From positions 1 through 41,214 of IMG/VR virus record IMGVR_UViG_3300010042_000006: 41,214 bases of DNA; one strand, given 5' to 3'. The stretch's first letter is position 1; each line of letters starts with the position of its first letter. The notes below the pieces were generated by a model. That model did no database searches. It was not told the origin of the DNA and saw only the letters and a program-made list of their open reading frames with translations. The stretch comes from a virus. A program made the position numbers and the translations under genes. Shown one piece after another: positions 8,303 to 16,430 of this stretch.

Positions 8303-8860
8303 TCAGCGGGTCAGGCCGTAGCCGGTTAGGAGGGATGCGCCGGCGCCGATGGTGCCGGCGGTGCGCGCGTTGCGTCCCGATGATCGATAGATGTCTTGCT
8401 GCATCCCGCCACTGTAACGGGTGTTCAGCGCGTCAATTTCCGCGTTGGCGGCCGACTCAGCCAGCACCAGCAGCGGCGTGCCGGCCACGGTGGCGCCGGA
8501 CTTGCCCAGTTGCGCGGCGATCGAGCCGCGGCGGCGCCACGCTTCCTCGCGCTGCGCGCGCTCGCGCGACGCCGCCTCGGAGGCCGCGGCCGCCGCGTTG
8601 TAGTCGGCCGCCGCACCCTGTGCCTGGCCGGTCTGGTAGGCCGACAGCGCCGACAGCGCCGCGCCAGCGTAGGCGGCATAGGTGCCCCAGCCTGCGCCGG
8701 CCGCGGCTGCCGTACCACCAGCAGCTGCAGCGCCACCGGCTGCAGCGGCAGTTCCTGCGCCAGCAGCTGCAGCCGTACCCGCTCCTGCGGCCGCCGCGGT
8801 GCCGCCAGCTGCGCCAGCGCCTGCACCGGCCCCCGCGAACAACGCCTCGAATCCTGTCAT
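8303..8860 (-). CDS. Internal virion protein, T7 gp14-like
   Basis: The 185-residue product starts at the ATG at 8860, overlapping the upstream stop as ATGA; longer in-frame starts lie inside the GNAT gene. Residues 8 to 58 consist almost only of alanine, glycine and threonine in repeats of GTAAAAGA type. From residue 60 on, the pattern YxAxxGxxLSALSAYQTGQ, a charged helix, GKSGATVAGTPLLVLAE and AEIDALNTRYSGG is that of small internal virion proteins found between tail tubular and larger ejection proteins. In T7 the gp14 protein inserts into the outer membrane on infection. The hydrophobic low-complexity N-terminus would fit a membrane role, but this is inference. Confidence 0.75.
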   Translation of the reverse strand: MTGFEALFAGAGAGAGAAGGTAAAAGAGTAAAAGAGTAAAAGGAAAAGGTAAAAGAGWGTYAAYAGAALSALSAYQTGQAQGAAADYNAAAAASEAASRERAQREEAWRRRGSIAAQLGKSGATVAGTPLLVLAESAANAEIDALNTRYSGGMQQDIYRSSGRNARTAGTIGAGASLLTGYGLTR

Positions 8861-9285
8861 CGCCTGATCCTCACGAATTCGAGCATGTCCGCGCCATCGG
8901 GTCGGTACGCTCGTTTGTATGCTTCCATCTCGAACCCCAGCATTTTCATCCATCGGATGCCAGCCGTGAAGCCCACGTCGACGTGCGCCTCGACGCGCCG
9001 GTACGGGTGGGTCAGCAGACCGCGCGCCACATGCTTGTGGATCGCTGCGAAGTGCGGGCCAGCGCTCTGGCCGATCAGCATCCATGCGGTCGCGCGGCCC
9101 GGCCAGTGGGGCAGCAGGCCACCGCAAGCGATCACTTGGCCGGCATGCTCGCCGGTCCAAGCCAGGCCTAGGTTCGACAGGTCGGTCAGATCGCTGGTGA
9201 CATCAGCGATGTCGGCGGTGTACTGCTGCGCCGGCTGGAGCAGGACACGGGCCGAATCGCCCTTGACCCAGGGCCTAACGATCAT
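8857..9285 (-). CDS. GNAT-fold protein, T7 gp13-like
   Basis: The 142-residue protein has the layout of the T7 gp13-like GNAT family: a beta strand start (MIVRPWVKGD), a central AWTGEHAGQVIACGGLLPHW strand-turn-strand, and HVDVGFTAGIRWMKMLGFE, equivalent to the acetyl-CoA-binding and C-terminal GNAT motifs. In T7 the gene 13 product is needed for virion morphogenesis and is not known to acetylate. The gene overlaps tail tubular B by 11 bp upstream and the gp14-like gene by four bases downstream, so all are one translation unit. Enzyme activity is not assured, because the usual R/Q-x-x-G-x-G/A loop is not clear. Confidence 0.7.
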   Translation of the reverse strand: MIVRPWVKGDSARVLLQPAQQYTADIADVTSDLTDLSNLGLAWTGEHAGQVIACGGLLPHWPGRATAWMLIGQSAGPHFAAIHKHVARGLLTHPYRRVEAHVDVGFTAGIRWMKMLGFEMEAYKRAYRPDGADMLEFVRIRR

Positions 9286-11425
9286 AGGTGGACAACTGCG
9301 GCATGAGGGCCACGATGGTACACGGTAGCGGTAACCGATGTTCCAGCTGCACGCGCGCCCCCGCCTCGTAGCCCTCCGGCCACGCCTTCATCTCCGAGTC
9401 GCCGGTGTAGAGAGGCACCGGGTTGTCCATCAAGTCGAGCCCCGATCGCATGTCGAGTTCGTCCATGCTGCTAGGTGAGCCGTACCACAGGCCGGGTCCC
9501 GTCTCATGCAGGCGGATCACCACGCCGTTGATCCGCTGGGTCTTGCCCTGCGCCGTGCCGTTCTGCGACCCGGCTTCGTACTTCATCGGGCGCACGCGCA
9601 TCGTGTACGGCAGGCCGACCACGACGGTGCTGGCCGGGCGCTGCAGCGAGATCGCGCCGGCCGTCACCGTGCGCCGCGGGTGCACCGCTCCGTCGGTCAG
9701 CACGTCGACCTCTCGGCCCTCCAGGTGACCCAGGCCGCTCAGGCTGGTGACGGGCGCGCCCTGGTAGGTCAGGCCGCTGTCGACGAAGAAGGCTTGCACA
9801 TCGGTGCGGTACTTCTCCATGTACTCGACATAGCGGCGCTGCACGCCGTCGATCTCGCGGCGCACGATGAGCCACAGCACGTCCTGGTCGCCGTCCCAGT
9901 GGGGCAGAGTGACCACCGACTCGACGGCGCCGCCGAGCGTGTGCCGGTTCCAGCCCACCACGTCCTCGGCGCGCTCGTAGGTCAGGCCGGTCAGCAGGCC
10001 GTCGGCGCGCGGTGCCCATACCACCTGCGAAGGCTCCTGCTGGTAGGCCATGTCCACCAGACCGCTCTGTGTGATGTGGTCGGCCAGCGAGTTCAGGTTC
10101 GGCGCGACGTAGCTGTCCGTCTCGAAGTTGTACGTGTACTCGCGCACCTTGCGGCCGGCGCGCTGCACGAACAGGATCGAGCTGGCCACGCGCAGCGGCC
10201 GCACGTCGCCGCGGCACCCGTAGGTGGTCTGCGGCGTGATGCGCACGTTCGTCGGCGTGATCGGGTCGGTGATCTGCGTGGCGCTGATCGTGAACTCGCC
10301 CGACGTGGTGCCGATGGCCAGCACCTTGCCGGGCGACAGCCAGGTGATCGTGTTCAGGTCCTGGGTGTTGATCGTGAAGTTGCCACCGTCATCGTCGTTC
10401 GTGCCGGCGGTGAAGTTCTCATAGTCGCCGGTGACGCTGAACCACAAGGTCTGCGGTCGGCTGGTCGTGCCGCCGAACCACAGCCGGTCCTCGTAGAAGG
10501 TGACCGTGCGCGGCCAGCCGTCGCTGTCCGACCAGGCGCCGCGCGACCAGCGCGTCGTGGCCGTGGTGATCGGCAGCGTCTGGATCACGGTGGCATTGAC
10601 CGAGGTGGGGCTGTTGTACGCCGTCACCTCGAAGTAGCCGGTGCCGTCGCCCAGGTACTTCCAGGCCACGCCGCCGTCCGACTCGGTGCCCTTGGTGTGC
10701 AGTGGTGGCAGCGTGCCCGAGGTGCCGCTGCTCATGGCCTCGTAGACGCGCCCCTGCGTCTGCACGATGTCGCCGACGGTGTAGGGCTCGCTGATCTCCC
10801 ACGCGTCGTACTGCGACGCCGGGATCACGCCGATGCTGAAAATCTTGCCCACGTCGGTCGGCGAGAAGAACGCCACCGAGGACAGCACTGTGATGGCGCC
10901 AGTGGTCGCGCTGGCGATCAGCGTGGTGTCGTCGACGTTCAGGTCCTGGAACGGCGGGCGGATCAGGTCCACCTCAGTCAGCGTCCAGTTCGTCGCGCCG
11001 AAGCGCGCGAGCTTGCGCGGCGCGTGGTTCGGATGCACCAGGTACACCACGTCGGCCGACTGCGCGAAATTGATCTCGGCCAGTTCCGTCGATGCGTAGG
11101 GGCTGGCGATCGAGTAGGGTGAGCCGCCGTCCAGCACCACGCCGCCATTGGCGAAAAAGCGGATGACGTTGTTGCCGAACTCCAGCGCGAACGCCTGCGA
11201 CTCGCTGAACTCGAACGGCAGCAGGCGCGAGCGGTTGGCCGAGTTCGCCACCTCGAGCACGAAGCGCGTGCCGGGCCGCTTGGTCACCGGGCCGGTGATC
11301 TGCGGGATGCCGTTCTCCAGCAGCTCGCAGCCGTTGGCGTACTTGGCCAGGTCCACCCGGCCGCGCATGAGCGGCGACAGCTCGCCCGCGTTGAACGTGG
11401 TGGTGATCGGTGCGACCTTCGCCAC
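9275..11425 (-). CDS. Tail tubular protein B (nozzle)
   Basis: The 716-residue protein starts with MAKVAPITTTFNAGELSPLM and continues KYANGCELLENG, the signature of the large phage structural family that forms the tail nozzle of short-tailed phages (T7 gp12 counterpart). The body is beta-rich with many WFGG- and TSRPQTLWFS-like segments typical of this family, and it is slightly shorter than T7 gp12 (794 residues). It follows the adaptor gene after one base and is followed by the gp13-like gene with overlap. I expect it to form the distal, hexameric part of the tail tube through which DNA leaves. Confidence 0.85.
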   Translation of the reverse strand: MAKVAPITTTFNAGELSPLMRGRVDLAKYANGCELLENGIPQITGPVTKRPGTRFVLEVANSANRSRLLPFEFSESQAFALEFGNNVIRFFANGGVVLDGGSPYSIASPYASTELAEINFAQSADVVYLVHPNHAPRKLARFGATNWTLTEVDLIRPPFQDLNVDDTTLIASATTGAITVLSSVAFFSPTDVGKIFSIGVIPASQYDAWEISEPYTVGDIVQTQGRVYEAMSSGTSGTLPPLHTKGTESDGGVAWKYLGDGTGYFEVTAYNSPTSVNATVIQTLPITTATTRWSRGAWSDSDGWPRTVTFYEDRLWFGGTTSRPQTLWFSVTGDYENFTAGTNDDDGGNFTINTQDLNTITWLSPGKVLAIGTTSGEFTISATQITDPITPTNVRITPQTTYGCRGDVRPLRVASSILFVQRAGRKVREYTYNFETDSYVAPNLNSLADHITQSGLVDMAYQQEPSQVVWAPRADGLLTGLTYERAEDVVGWNRHTLGGAVESVVTLPHWDGDQDVLWLIVRREIDGVQRRYVEYMEKYRTDVQAFFVDSGLTYQGAPVTSLSGLGHLEGREVDVLTDGAVHPRRTVTAGAISLQRPASTVVVGLPYTMRVRPMKYEAGSQNGTAQGKTQRINGVVIRLHETGPGLWYGSPSSMDELDMRSGLDLMDNPVPLYTGDSEMKAWPEGYEAGARVQLEHRLPLPCTIVALMPQLSTYDR

Positions 11426-11426
11426 G

Positions 11427-11987
11427 TCAGTACCTCACCGCCAGCCACTCGTCTTCCTCGAAGCGAGCGGGCGGGTTCTCCTGCGCGTCGGTGCGCACGG
11501 CGCGCAGCAGCGCCTGCTTGTACTGCTCGTCGAGCAGCTGCACCTTCGTGGTCGATTGCGTCAGCGCCTCGCACATGTCCAGGGCCAGCGCGATCGAGAC
11601 GGCGTGGCAGAACTGCGCGTCGTAGACGTTGGGGTCTTCGATGCGGCGCACATACCGGATGCGCAGCACCGTTCCATCAGCCAGGATCGATTCACCTTCG
11701 ACCTGGTACTCGCCCTGGCTGTGGTCCAGCACCTCCATGAGCCGCAGGCAATCGGTGGGCAGCGGGAACGCTGCGCCGAAGCCCCAGGCCGGCACGGTGG
11801 TCGTGGGCGCCAGGATGGCGCGCGCCGTGGCGAAGTTCCACGGGTGATCGCGCAGCACCTGGTCGCGCACCATCGGCCAATTGCGCTGGCACAGCTTCGC
11901 CGCCCGATTGCCGTCGGTCAGCGACGTGATGGGGGTCTGCCCCAGCTTGTCCAGGGCACTGTTGCAGATGTCGATGACCGATGGCAT
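11427..11987 (-). CDS. Tail tubular protein A (head-tail adaptor)
   Basis: The 186-residue protein has the hallmarks of the T7 gp11-like adaptor family: MPSVIDICNSALDKLG at the start, then CQRNWPMVRDQVLRDHPWNF, FPLPTDCLRLMEV and a helical C-terminus. It makes the ring that joins portal and nozzle. AAGGAG stands seven bases before the ATG. Gene A directly before gene B is the normal T7-like order. Here, however, the two genes are separated from the capsid genes by the large esterase-like protein. Confidence 0.85.
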   Translation of the reverse strand: MPSVIDICNSALDKLGQTPITSLTDGNRAAKLCQRNWPMVRDQVLRDHPWNFATARAILAPTTTVPAWGFGAAFPLPTDCLRLMEVLDHSQGEYQVEGESILADGTVLRIRYVRRIEDPNVYDAQFCHAVSIALALDMCEALTQSTTKVQLLDEQYKQALLRAVRTDAQENPPARFEEDEWLAVRY

Positions 11988-11996
11988 CGGGGCTCC

Positions 11997-14570
11997 TTAT
12001 GCCGGCACGACGGTGCGCGCGGCAGGGACCGACATCACCGGCATGCCCGGCAGGCCGGACACCATCGGCGTGCTGCGCGTGTCGAACAGGCAATCGAGGA
12101 TGCCGCTCTCGGTCAGTGTCGGCTTGGTGCCGTTGCCGACCGTGCCCGGGTAGCCGGACATGTACGTGTAGCTCACGGACGTTGGCGCAGACACGACAGC
12201 GTAGGTCAGCCGCACGCGGTTCGGGCCAGTCAGCAGTGCCGATGTCGCCGGCAGAACCGAGCCCCCGCCATCCAGTTGCAGGCGGAAGCCAGTCGGCGTG
12301 CCGCCTGCTCGGGTGGCAATGGTCCCAGAGCCGCCCGTGATCGGCAGATCCACGGTGAGCGTGCCGGCCAACCACGACCAGGTGCCGGCACCCAGGAAGC
12401 CGCCGTTCGCGTCCTGCGCCGAGTAGCCCTGCTCGAAGGCCAGGCCGGTTGCGATGCGTTCGGACATGCAGCCCATGTCGGCCGATGTCGCGGCCGGGTG
12501 GATCATGTCGCCGTCGTTCGGCTGGTCGGTGATCGAGGTGAACAGCTTCACCGGCTCGCCATCTAGCGCGCGCTGCTGCGCCCAAGTCAGGTCGTGGTTC
12601 CGCATGCTATTGAGCTGGTCCACCCAGTCCGAGCCCACGGGGATGACCAGCATCTTGAATGCGAAGGCGCCACCCGGTGCGCTTGCGGCGGCGGCCTTGA
12701 GCTGACCGAGCAGCTTGTCCATCGCCGCCCAGCGCGCGGCCTGGTCCATGGTCAGATCGCCGTGACCCTGGTTCCAGATGACGTACTTCGTCCGAGCTTC
12801 GTGCATCACCTGCTGCACGCGCTGCCAGGTCGTTCCCGTGTCGTCGTAGCGGGAGATCGCAATGCCTTCGATCGAGATGTCCGCGAAGAACGATCGCTGA
12901 CCCGTCATCTGCGTGAGCAGATCCGCCGCGACCGTCTGGCCCCACTTGATCGCGTAGGCTGTGGCGTTGCGGTTCTGCCAGCCGGTGGTGTTGTTTGCCG
13001 GGATGCGGTTGATCGTGCCGATAGGCATGAACATGTCGTAGCTCGTCAGCTTCCCGACCGAGCCTGCCGAGACGTTCCGGCTGCTGCCGGACATCTGCAT
13101 GAGCTTGCTCACGATGGACTGCCCCAGCGCCAGCGCGCCCACACCGCAGCCGAACGTGCCGTGCGCCCGGAGAGGCGCGGACCAGTTCCCGTCAAGCAGC
13201 TTGTAGCGCGTCTCGGCCTTAAACAGGACGCCCGCAGCGTGGGGGACGCCGGGGATGTCGCCAGCCCAGCGGCCAGGGGCAGTGCCCGTCATCGTCGTCC
13301 AGCCCACCAGCTCGTCCGGCGCGGTGGCAGGAAACGCCGCAGTGGCCGACAAGATGCGCACCTGCACCTCGGTGGCGTTTCCACGGCGAGCGCCCCAGGC
13401 GCGCACGGTGCTGGTCGTGGCCGGCGACGGGTCGGCCGTGAAGATCACACCGTCGCGCCAGTCCAGCGTCACACCCGCATCGGCGGTCTGCACACGAGCG
13501 GTGCTGATGAACGATGCGCCCACGCCCTCGACGGTGCCGTGCTGGCCGGCGATCAGCTCCTCCATCTGCCCGCCCACGGACGAGCCGGGCCAGTAGCGAT
13601 CACCACGCGCGGCGCTGAAGGTCACCACGTCGCGCGCATCAACGCCTTGTGCCAACATGACCATCTGCTCCGGGGTCATCGCGCCGCCGTTCCACAGCAC
13701 GCACTGGCCCAGCGGGCCGCCCCAGTACGAGCGCGGCGTCTGCGTCACGAGGTTCAGGAAGCCCAGGTACAGGGGCTTGTTCTGGATGGTCTTCCAGAAG
13801 CCGCGCGTGTTGTCGTTGCGCGCGCTGGTGAGGCCAGGCCCCCAATCCAGTTTGAACGCACCGTTCACCGGGTCCACGTCCCACAGTTCGATGACGCCTG
13901 CGCGGCAGGTCACCATCAAGAGATGAGAATTGCTGCCAGGCTGTGCCACAACGCCAGCCTTCCCGACCAGCGGGTAGGGCGCCAGCGTGCCGGGCAGCAT
14001 CGTGGTGATGACCTTGCGGCTGGTGACCGTGTTGTTGTCGTCGTCCTGCGCCGACAGCATCACGGTGCCTGCATAGGAGTTGTCGATGGACCAGGGGTTG
14101 CCAGTGGCAGTGCCCGAGCCGTTGACCCACAGCGCCAGGTTGCCCGCAGCGGTCTGCAGGGTGTCCGACTGGTTGCCGATGCTTAGCAGGCCACCGCCCT
14201 TGTTGACGTTCGTGTCCCGCCACTCGGTCTGGATGCCGAGCGTCCAGTCGTCGCCGTTGGCATTGCCCAGGCTGATGTTGCCGCAGGCGATGCGGGCGGT
14301 GTTGGTGCCGGAACTCTGGATGCCGGACAGGAACGCATCGAACGGAGCCGAGGTGCGCAGAGTCGGATTGACCGGACCATCTGCGCTCTGCGTAAACGTC
14401 TCGTTCGCCTTGCCGATCATCTGCTCGATGAGCGCCACGATCTGGCGCTTCTGCAGCGTGTCGTCGTAGAGGATGCGAGCGGAGCCCGTCAGCGCCAGCG
14501 CGGTGCCGTCCTGCTTGCTCATGTCGCCCTTGGGGGTGCTCACCCCGGCATCGATGAAGAACTTCGCCAT
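11997..14570 (-). CDS. Large virion protein with LamG-like region and SGNH (sialate esterase-type) hydrolase domain
   Basis: The 857-residue protein has a 60-residue N-terminal module shared with the small neighbour at 14575. Residues about 65 to 315 are beta-rich and end in WNGGAMTPEQMVMLAQG, as in LamG/concanavalin-like domains of phage proteins. From about 475 to 715 there is a hydrolase domain of the sialate O-acetylesterase type: GQS with Ser485, WNQGHGD at 599 to 605, and D688-x-x-H691. All three catalytic residues are therefore present. The C-terminus (about 720 to 857) is beta-rich. I infer a virion-bound esterase acting on host glycans. It lies between the decoration protein and tail adaptor genes, unlike the T7 order. 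It could be a head or neck fibre, or part of the tail. Confidence 0.75.
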   Translation of the reverse strand: MAKFFIDAGVSTPKGDMSKQDGTALALTGSARILYDDTLQKRQIVALIEQMIGKANETFTQSADGPVNPTLRTSAPFDAFLSGIQSSGTNTARIACGNISLGNANGDDWTLGIQTEWRDTNVNKGGGLLSIGNQSDTLQTAAGNLALWVNGSGTATGNPWSIDNSYAGTVMLSAQDDDNNTVTSRKVITTMLPGTLAPYPLVGKAGVVAQPGSNSHLLMVTCRAGVIELWDVDPVNGAFKLDWGPGLTSARNDNTRGFWKTIQNKPLYLGFLNLVTQTPRSYWGGPLGQCVLWNGGAMTPEQMVMLAQGVDARDVVTFSAARGDRYWPGSSVGGQMEELIAGQHGTVEGVGASFISTARVQTADAGVTLDWRDGVIFTADPSPATTSTVRAWGARRGNATEVQVRILSATAAFPATAPDELVGWTTMTGTAPGRWAGDIPGVPHAAGVLFKAETRYKLLDGNWSAPLRAHGTFGCGVGALALGQSIVSKLMQMSGSSRNVSAGSVGKLTSYDMFMPIGTINRIPANNTTGWQNRNATAYAIKWGQTVAADLLTQMTGQRSFFADISIEGIAISRYDDTGTTWQRVQQVMHEARTKYVIWNQGHGDLTMDQAARWAAMDKLLGQLKAAAASAPGGAFAFKMLVIPVGSDWVDQLNSMRNHDLTWAQQRALDGEPVKLFTSITDQPNDGDMIHPAATSADMGCMSERIATGLAFEQGYSAQDANGGFLGAGTWSWLAGTLTVDLPITGGSGTIATRAGGTPTGFRLQLDGGGSVLPATSALLTGPNRVRLTYAVVSAPTSVSYTYMSGYPGTVGNGTKPTLTESGILDCLFDTRSTPMVSGLPGMPVMSVPAARTVVPA

Positions 14571-14707
14571 GGCGTTACTCGATTTCCAGTTCGTTGATCT
14601 TGTCGCGGATGCGCTTGAGCAGCACCACCAGCTGACGGGGATTCAGCGTGTCGTCATAGAGCACGCGGACGCCATTGGTCAGCGCCAGCGCGGTGCCGTC
14701 CTGCTTG
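14488..14707 (-). repeat. 30-bp exact direct repeat in the duplicated N-terminal module
   Basis: Bases 14488 to 14517, in the large esterase gene, are identical to 14678 to 14707, in the small gene upstream. Both encode the KQDGTALALT part of the shared module in the same frame. The rest of the module matches less well at the DNA level, so this stretch is either strongly constrained or recently converted. Confidence 0.85.
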
Positions 14708-14760
14708 ACCATCGCATCCTTCTCGGTTGCGACGCCTGCGTCGATGAAAAACTTCGCCAT
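14575..14760 (-). CDS. Small paralogue of the N-terminal module of the adjacent esterase protein
   Basis: The 61-residue product matches the first 57 residues of the downstream 857-residue protein at 37 positions, without gaps. Both begin MAKFFIDAGV and contain KQDGTALALT and LYDDTL. The last 20 residues look like an amphipathic helix (RQLVVLLKRIRDKINELEIE). GAGGA stands seven bases before the ATG, so it is probably expressed. I infer a virion attachment or trimerisation module that exists once alone and once fused to an enzyme. The free copy could be a minor virion subunit, a chaperone, or a remnant of a former fibre gene. Confidence 0.75.
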   Translation of the reverse strand: MAKFFIDAGVATEKDAMVKQDGTALALTNGVRVLYDDTLNPRQLVVLLKRIRDKINELEIE

Positions 14761-14781
14761 GTCGGTTCCTCAGATGTGAGA

Positions 14782-14811
14782 AGGGGCCGCACCTGTGACA
14801 GCGCAGCCCCT
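14782..14811 (-). terminator. Hairpin after the decoration gene, weak terminator candidate
   Basis: Read on the minus strand, AGGGGC and GCCCCT form a six-pair stem that can be extended by four pairs (two of them G-U) around a loop of about ten bases. It is followed only by TTCTC, so the U tract is poor. It lies between the decoration gene stop and the ribosome-binding site of the small module gene. It could lower transcription of the tail genes relative to the capsid genes. Confidence 0.35.
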
Positions 14812-14829
14812 GGTCAGGTCACTACCGGC

Positions 14830-15258
14830 TTACGGGGCCGAGTAGTACAGGTCGACGACCAGCGTGCCAGCGCCCGGCAGAGCCGCGGCGCCGATGGTCA
14901 GGATCACCTGTTCGCCGGTGGTGCCCAGCGGGTCCATGGCGATCGCGGCGGCCGGGCCGAACACCAGCGGCGTATCGACCGCGGTGTTCACCGCAGCGGC
15001 GCGGTACTTGGCCGGCGTGCCGGCGACACCGATGGCCGCCGTGGACGTGCCCAGCGAGACGCTGCCCGTCAGGATGCCGTAGGCGAAGGTGTGGCCGGCG
15101 GGCACGTTGGCCAGCACCACCACGTCGGCGCTGGGCTGTGCGGCCAGCGCGATCGTGGCGCGCCAGCGGCGCATGCGACCGCCCTGCACGGTGCCGGGCG
15201 ACTTGCCGGGCGGCGTGGCGTACTGGGGCGAGACTTCGAGAGCGTAGGTCGTTGCCAT
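14830..15258 (-). CDS. Probable head decoration protein
   Basis: The 142-residue protein is small, cysteine-free and rich in alanine, glycine, valine and threonine with alternating hydrophobic residues, as expected for an all-beta capsid surface protein. It directly precedes the major capsid gene in map order, that is, it is translated right after it, 12 bp downstream with a strong AAGGAG. This is the usual place for a decoration or stabilisation protein. I do not recognise a specific motif, so the role is inferred from position and composition. Confidence 0.6.
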   Translation of the reverse strand: MATTYALEVSPQYATPPGKSPGTVQGGRMRRWRATIALAAQPSADVVVLANVPAGHTFAYGILTGSVSLGTSTAAIGVAGTPAKYRAAAVNTAVDTPLVFGPAAAIAMDPLGTTGEQVILTIGAAALPGAGTLVVDLYYSAP

Positions 15259-15270
15259 GTTCGTTTCTCC

Positions 15271-16140
15271 TTAGGCTTCCACGCAGTCGACAGCCACGAC
15301 CTTGGCGTCTTCGACACGGGTGGCGCCGAACGTGCCCTTGACATAGACCTGCGTGGCGTAGGACTTGTCGGGGCGCTCGGTGATCTTGCTGTTGATGTCG
15401 TTCCACAGGCCCAGGTGCAGACCGGACTTGGCCCAGGCCAGGCAGCGGCGGGTGTTGGCGGCCACGATGGGCAGGCGCTCGATCGAGATGAACTTGAAGC
15501 CCATGAACGAGTCGACCTCGCCCTTGGTCAGTGCCTTGACCGAGTTGTAGTCGGCGCTCGTCACCTCGGTGGTGCCCAGCAGGTTGTCCAGCTGCTGCGC
15601 CGAGGCGGCGAAGTACAGCGGTTCCGCGGACATGTCGACCTCGGCCTGGGCCAGGCGCAGACGTGCGGCGCGCAGCTTGGCGATGGTCAGGCCGGTGGCG
15701 GCGGGAGCGATGATGTTGCCGGCCAGGAACGCCTGGTCGCCGGAACCGTTCTCGCCCGTCTTGTTGTTGCCGGTGGCACCCAGGATGATCTCATCATCCA
15801 TCGCGCGGCCCAGCGACATCGCGCCGTTCATGGCGTAGGGGCTGGTCGGGTCGATCAGCATGCGCAGCTTGTCCTGATCGTCGATCAGGTCGGCCCACTC
15901 GTAGTCGTTGGGGAACACCCAGCGCGCAGCGTGCGGGGTGCTGATCATCGGCGTGTCGCCGTGGCGGGTGGTGCGCTTTTGCGCGGTCACGGCGCCGATC
16001 TGCTCGACCGCTTTGGCGGCCTTGCCGGTGTAAGAACCGACGCTCACGGCGTCGCGGAGCTTGGAGCCGCGCTGTTGGAGCAGCAGCTGCACGTTCGTCG
16101 AGTACTGCTGAACGAACGCGGTTGTCACTTGAAAGGACAT
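15271..16140 (-). CDS. Major capsid protein (HK97-like fold expected)
   Basis: The 289-residue protein begins MSFQVTTAFVQQYSTNVQLLLQQRGSKL and contains the segment MISTPHAARWVFPNDYEWADLIDD. These are typical of a family of short-tailed phage capsid proteins. Scaffold upstream and decoration protein downstream complete the head module. It is a little shorter than most (300 to 350). GAGG stands seven bases before the ATG. Just upstream, on the same strand, is CGATAAACG (16150 to 16158), which resembles a motif found in front of right-arm genes. Confidence 0.85.
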   Translation of the reverse strand: MSFQVTTAFVQQYSTNVQLLLQQRGSKLRDAVSVGSYTGKAAKAVEQIGAVTAQKRTTRHGDTPMISTPHAARWVFPNDYEWADLIDDQDKLRMLIDPTSPYAMNGAMSLGRAMDDEIILGATGNNKTGENGSGDQAFLAGNIIAPAATGLTIAKLRAARLRLAQAEVDMSAEPLYFAASAQQLDNLLGTTEVTSADYNSVKALTKGEVDSFMGFKFISIERLPIVAANTRRCLAWAKSGLHLGLWNDINSKITERPDKSYATQVYVKGTFGATRVEDAKVVAVDCVEA

Positions 16141-16166
16141 AGTGGACCTCGTTTATCGAAACAAAA

Positions 16167-16430
16167 CTACCGGCGGGGTTTGTTCGACTTGTCCACCAGG
16201 GGCGGGGTCAGGAAGTCCGGGACCGTTTCGCTAGGCTTGTCCTTGCGGGGCAGCGTCAGCAATCCTCGGTTCGACGAGTCCGGTTCTTCCTCGCCATTGG
16301 GTGCGGAATCTACCACATAGCTTTCCAGCTTGCGAGCAGATTCCACGATTTCGTCACCCATCAGGCTGAGCCGGCTAGCCGCCGGCACAAGGACCTTCAG
16401 GATCTCCAGACGGATCGCATCACGCTCCAT
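16167..16430 (-). CDS. Small uncharacterised protein between scaffold and capsid genes
   Basis: The 87-residue protein overlaps the end of the scaffold gene by 11 bp. Its first half is likely helical (MERDAIRLEILKVLVPAASRLSL…), its second half is polar and rich in proline, aspartate and lysine and probably disordered. I do not recognise a family. Its position and translational coupling suggest a head-assembly role, for instance a minor capsid or scaffold accessory protein, but nothing in the sequence proves that. Confidence 0.6.
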   Translation of the reverse strand: MERDAIRLEILKVLVPAASRLSLMGDEIVESARKLESYVVDSAPNGEEEPDSSNRGLLTLPRKDKPSETVPDFLTPPLVDKSNKPRR

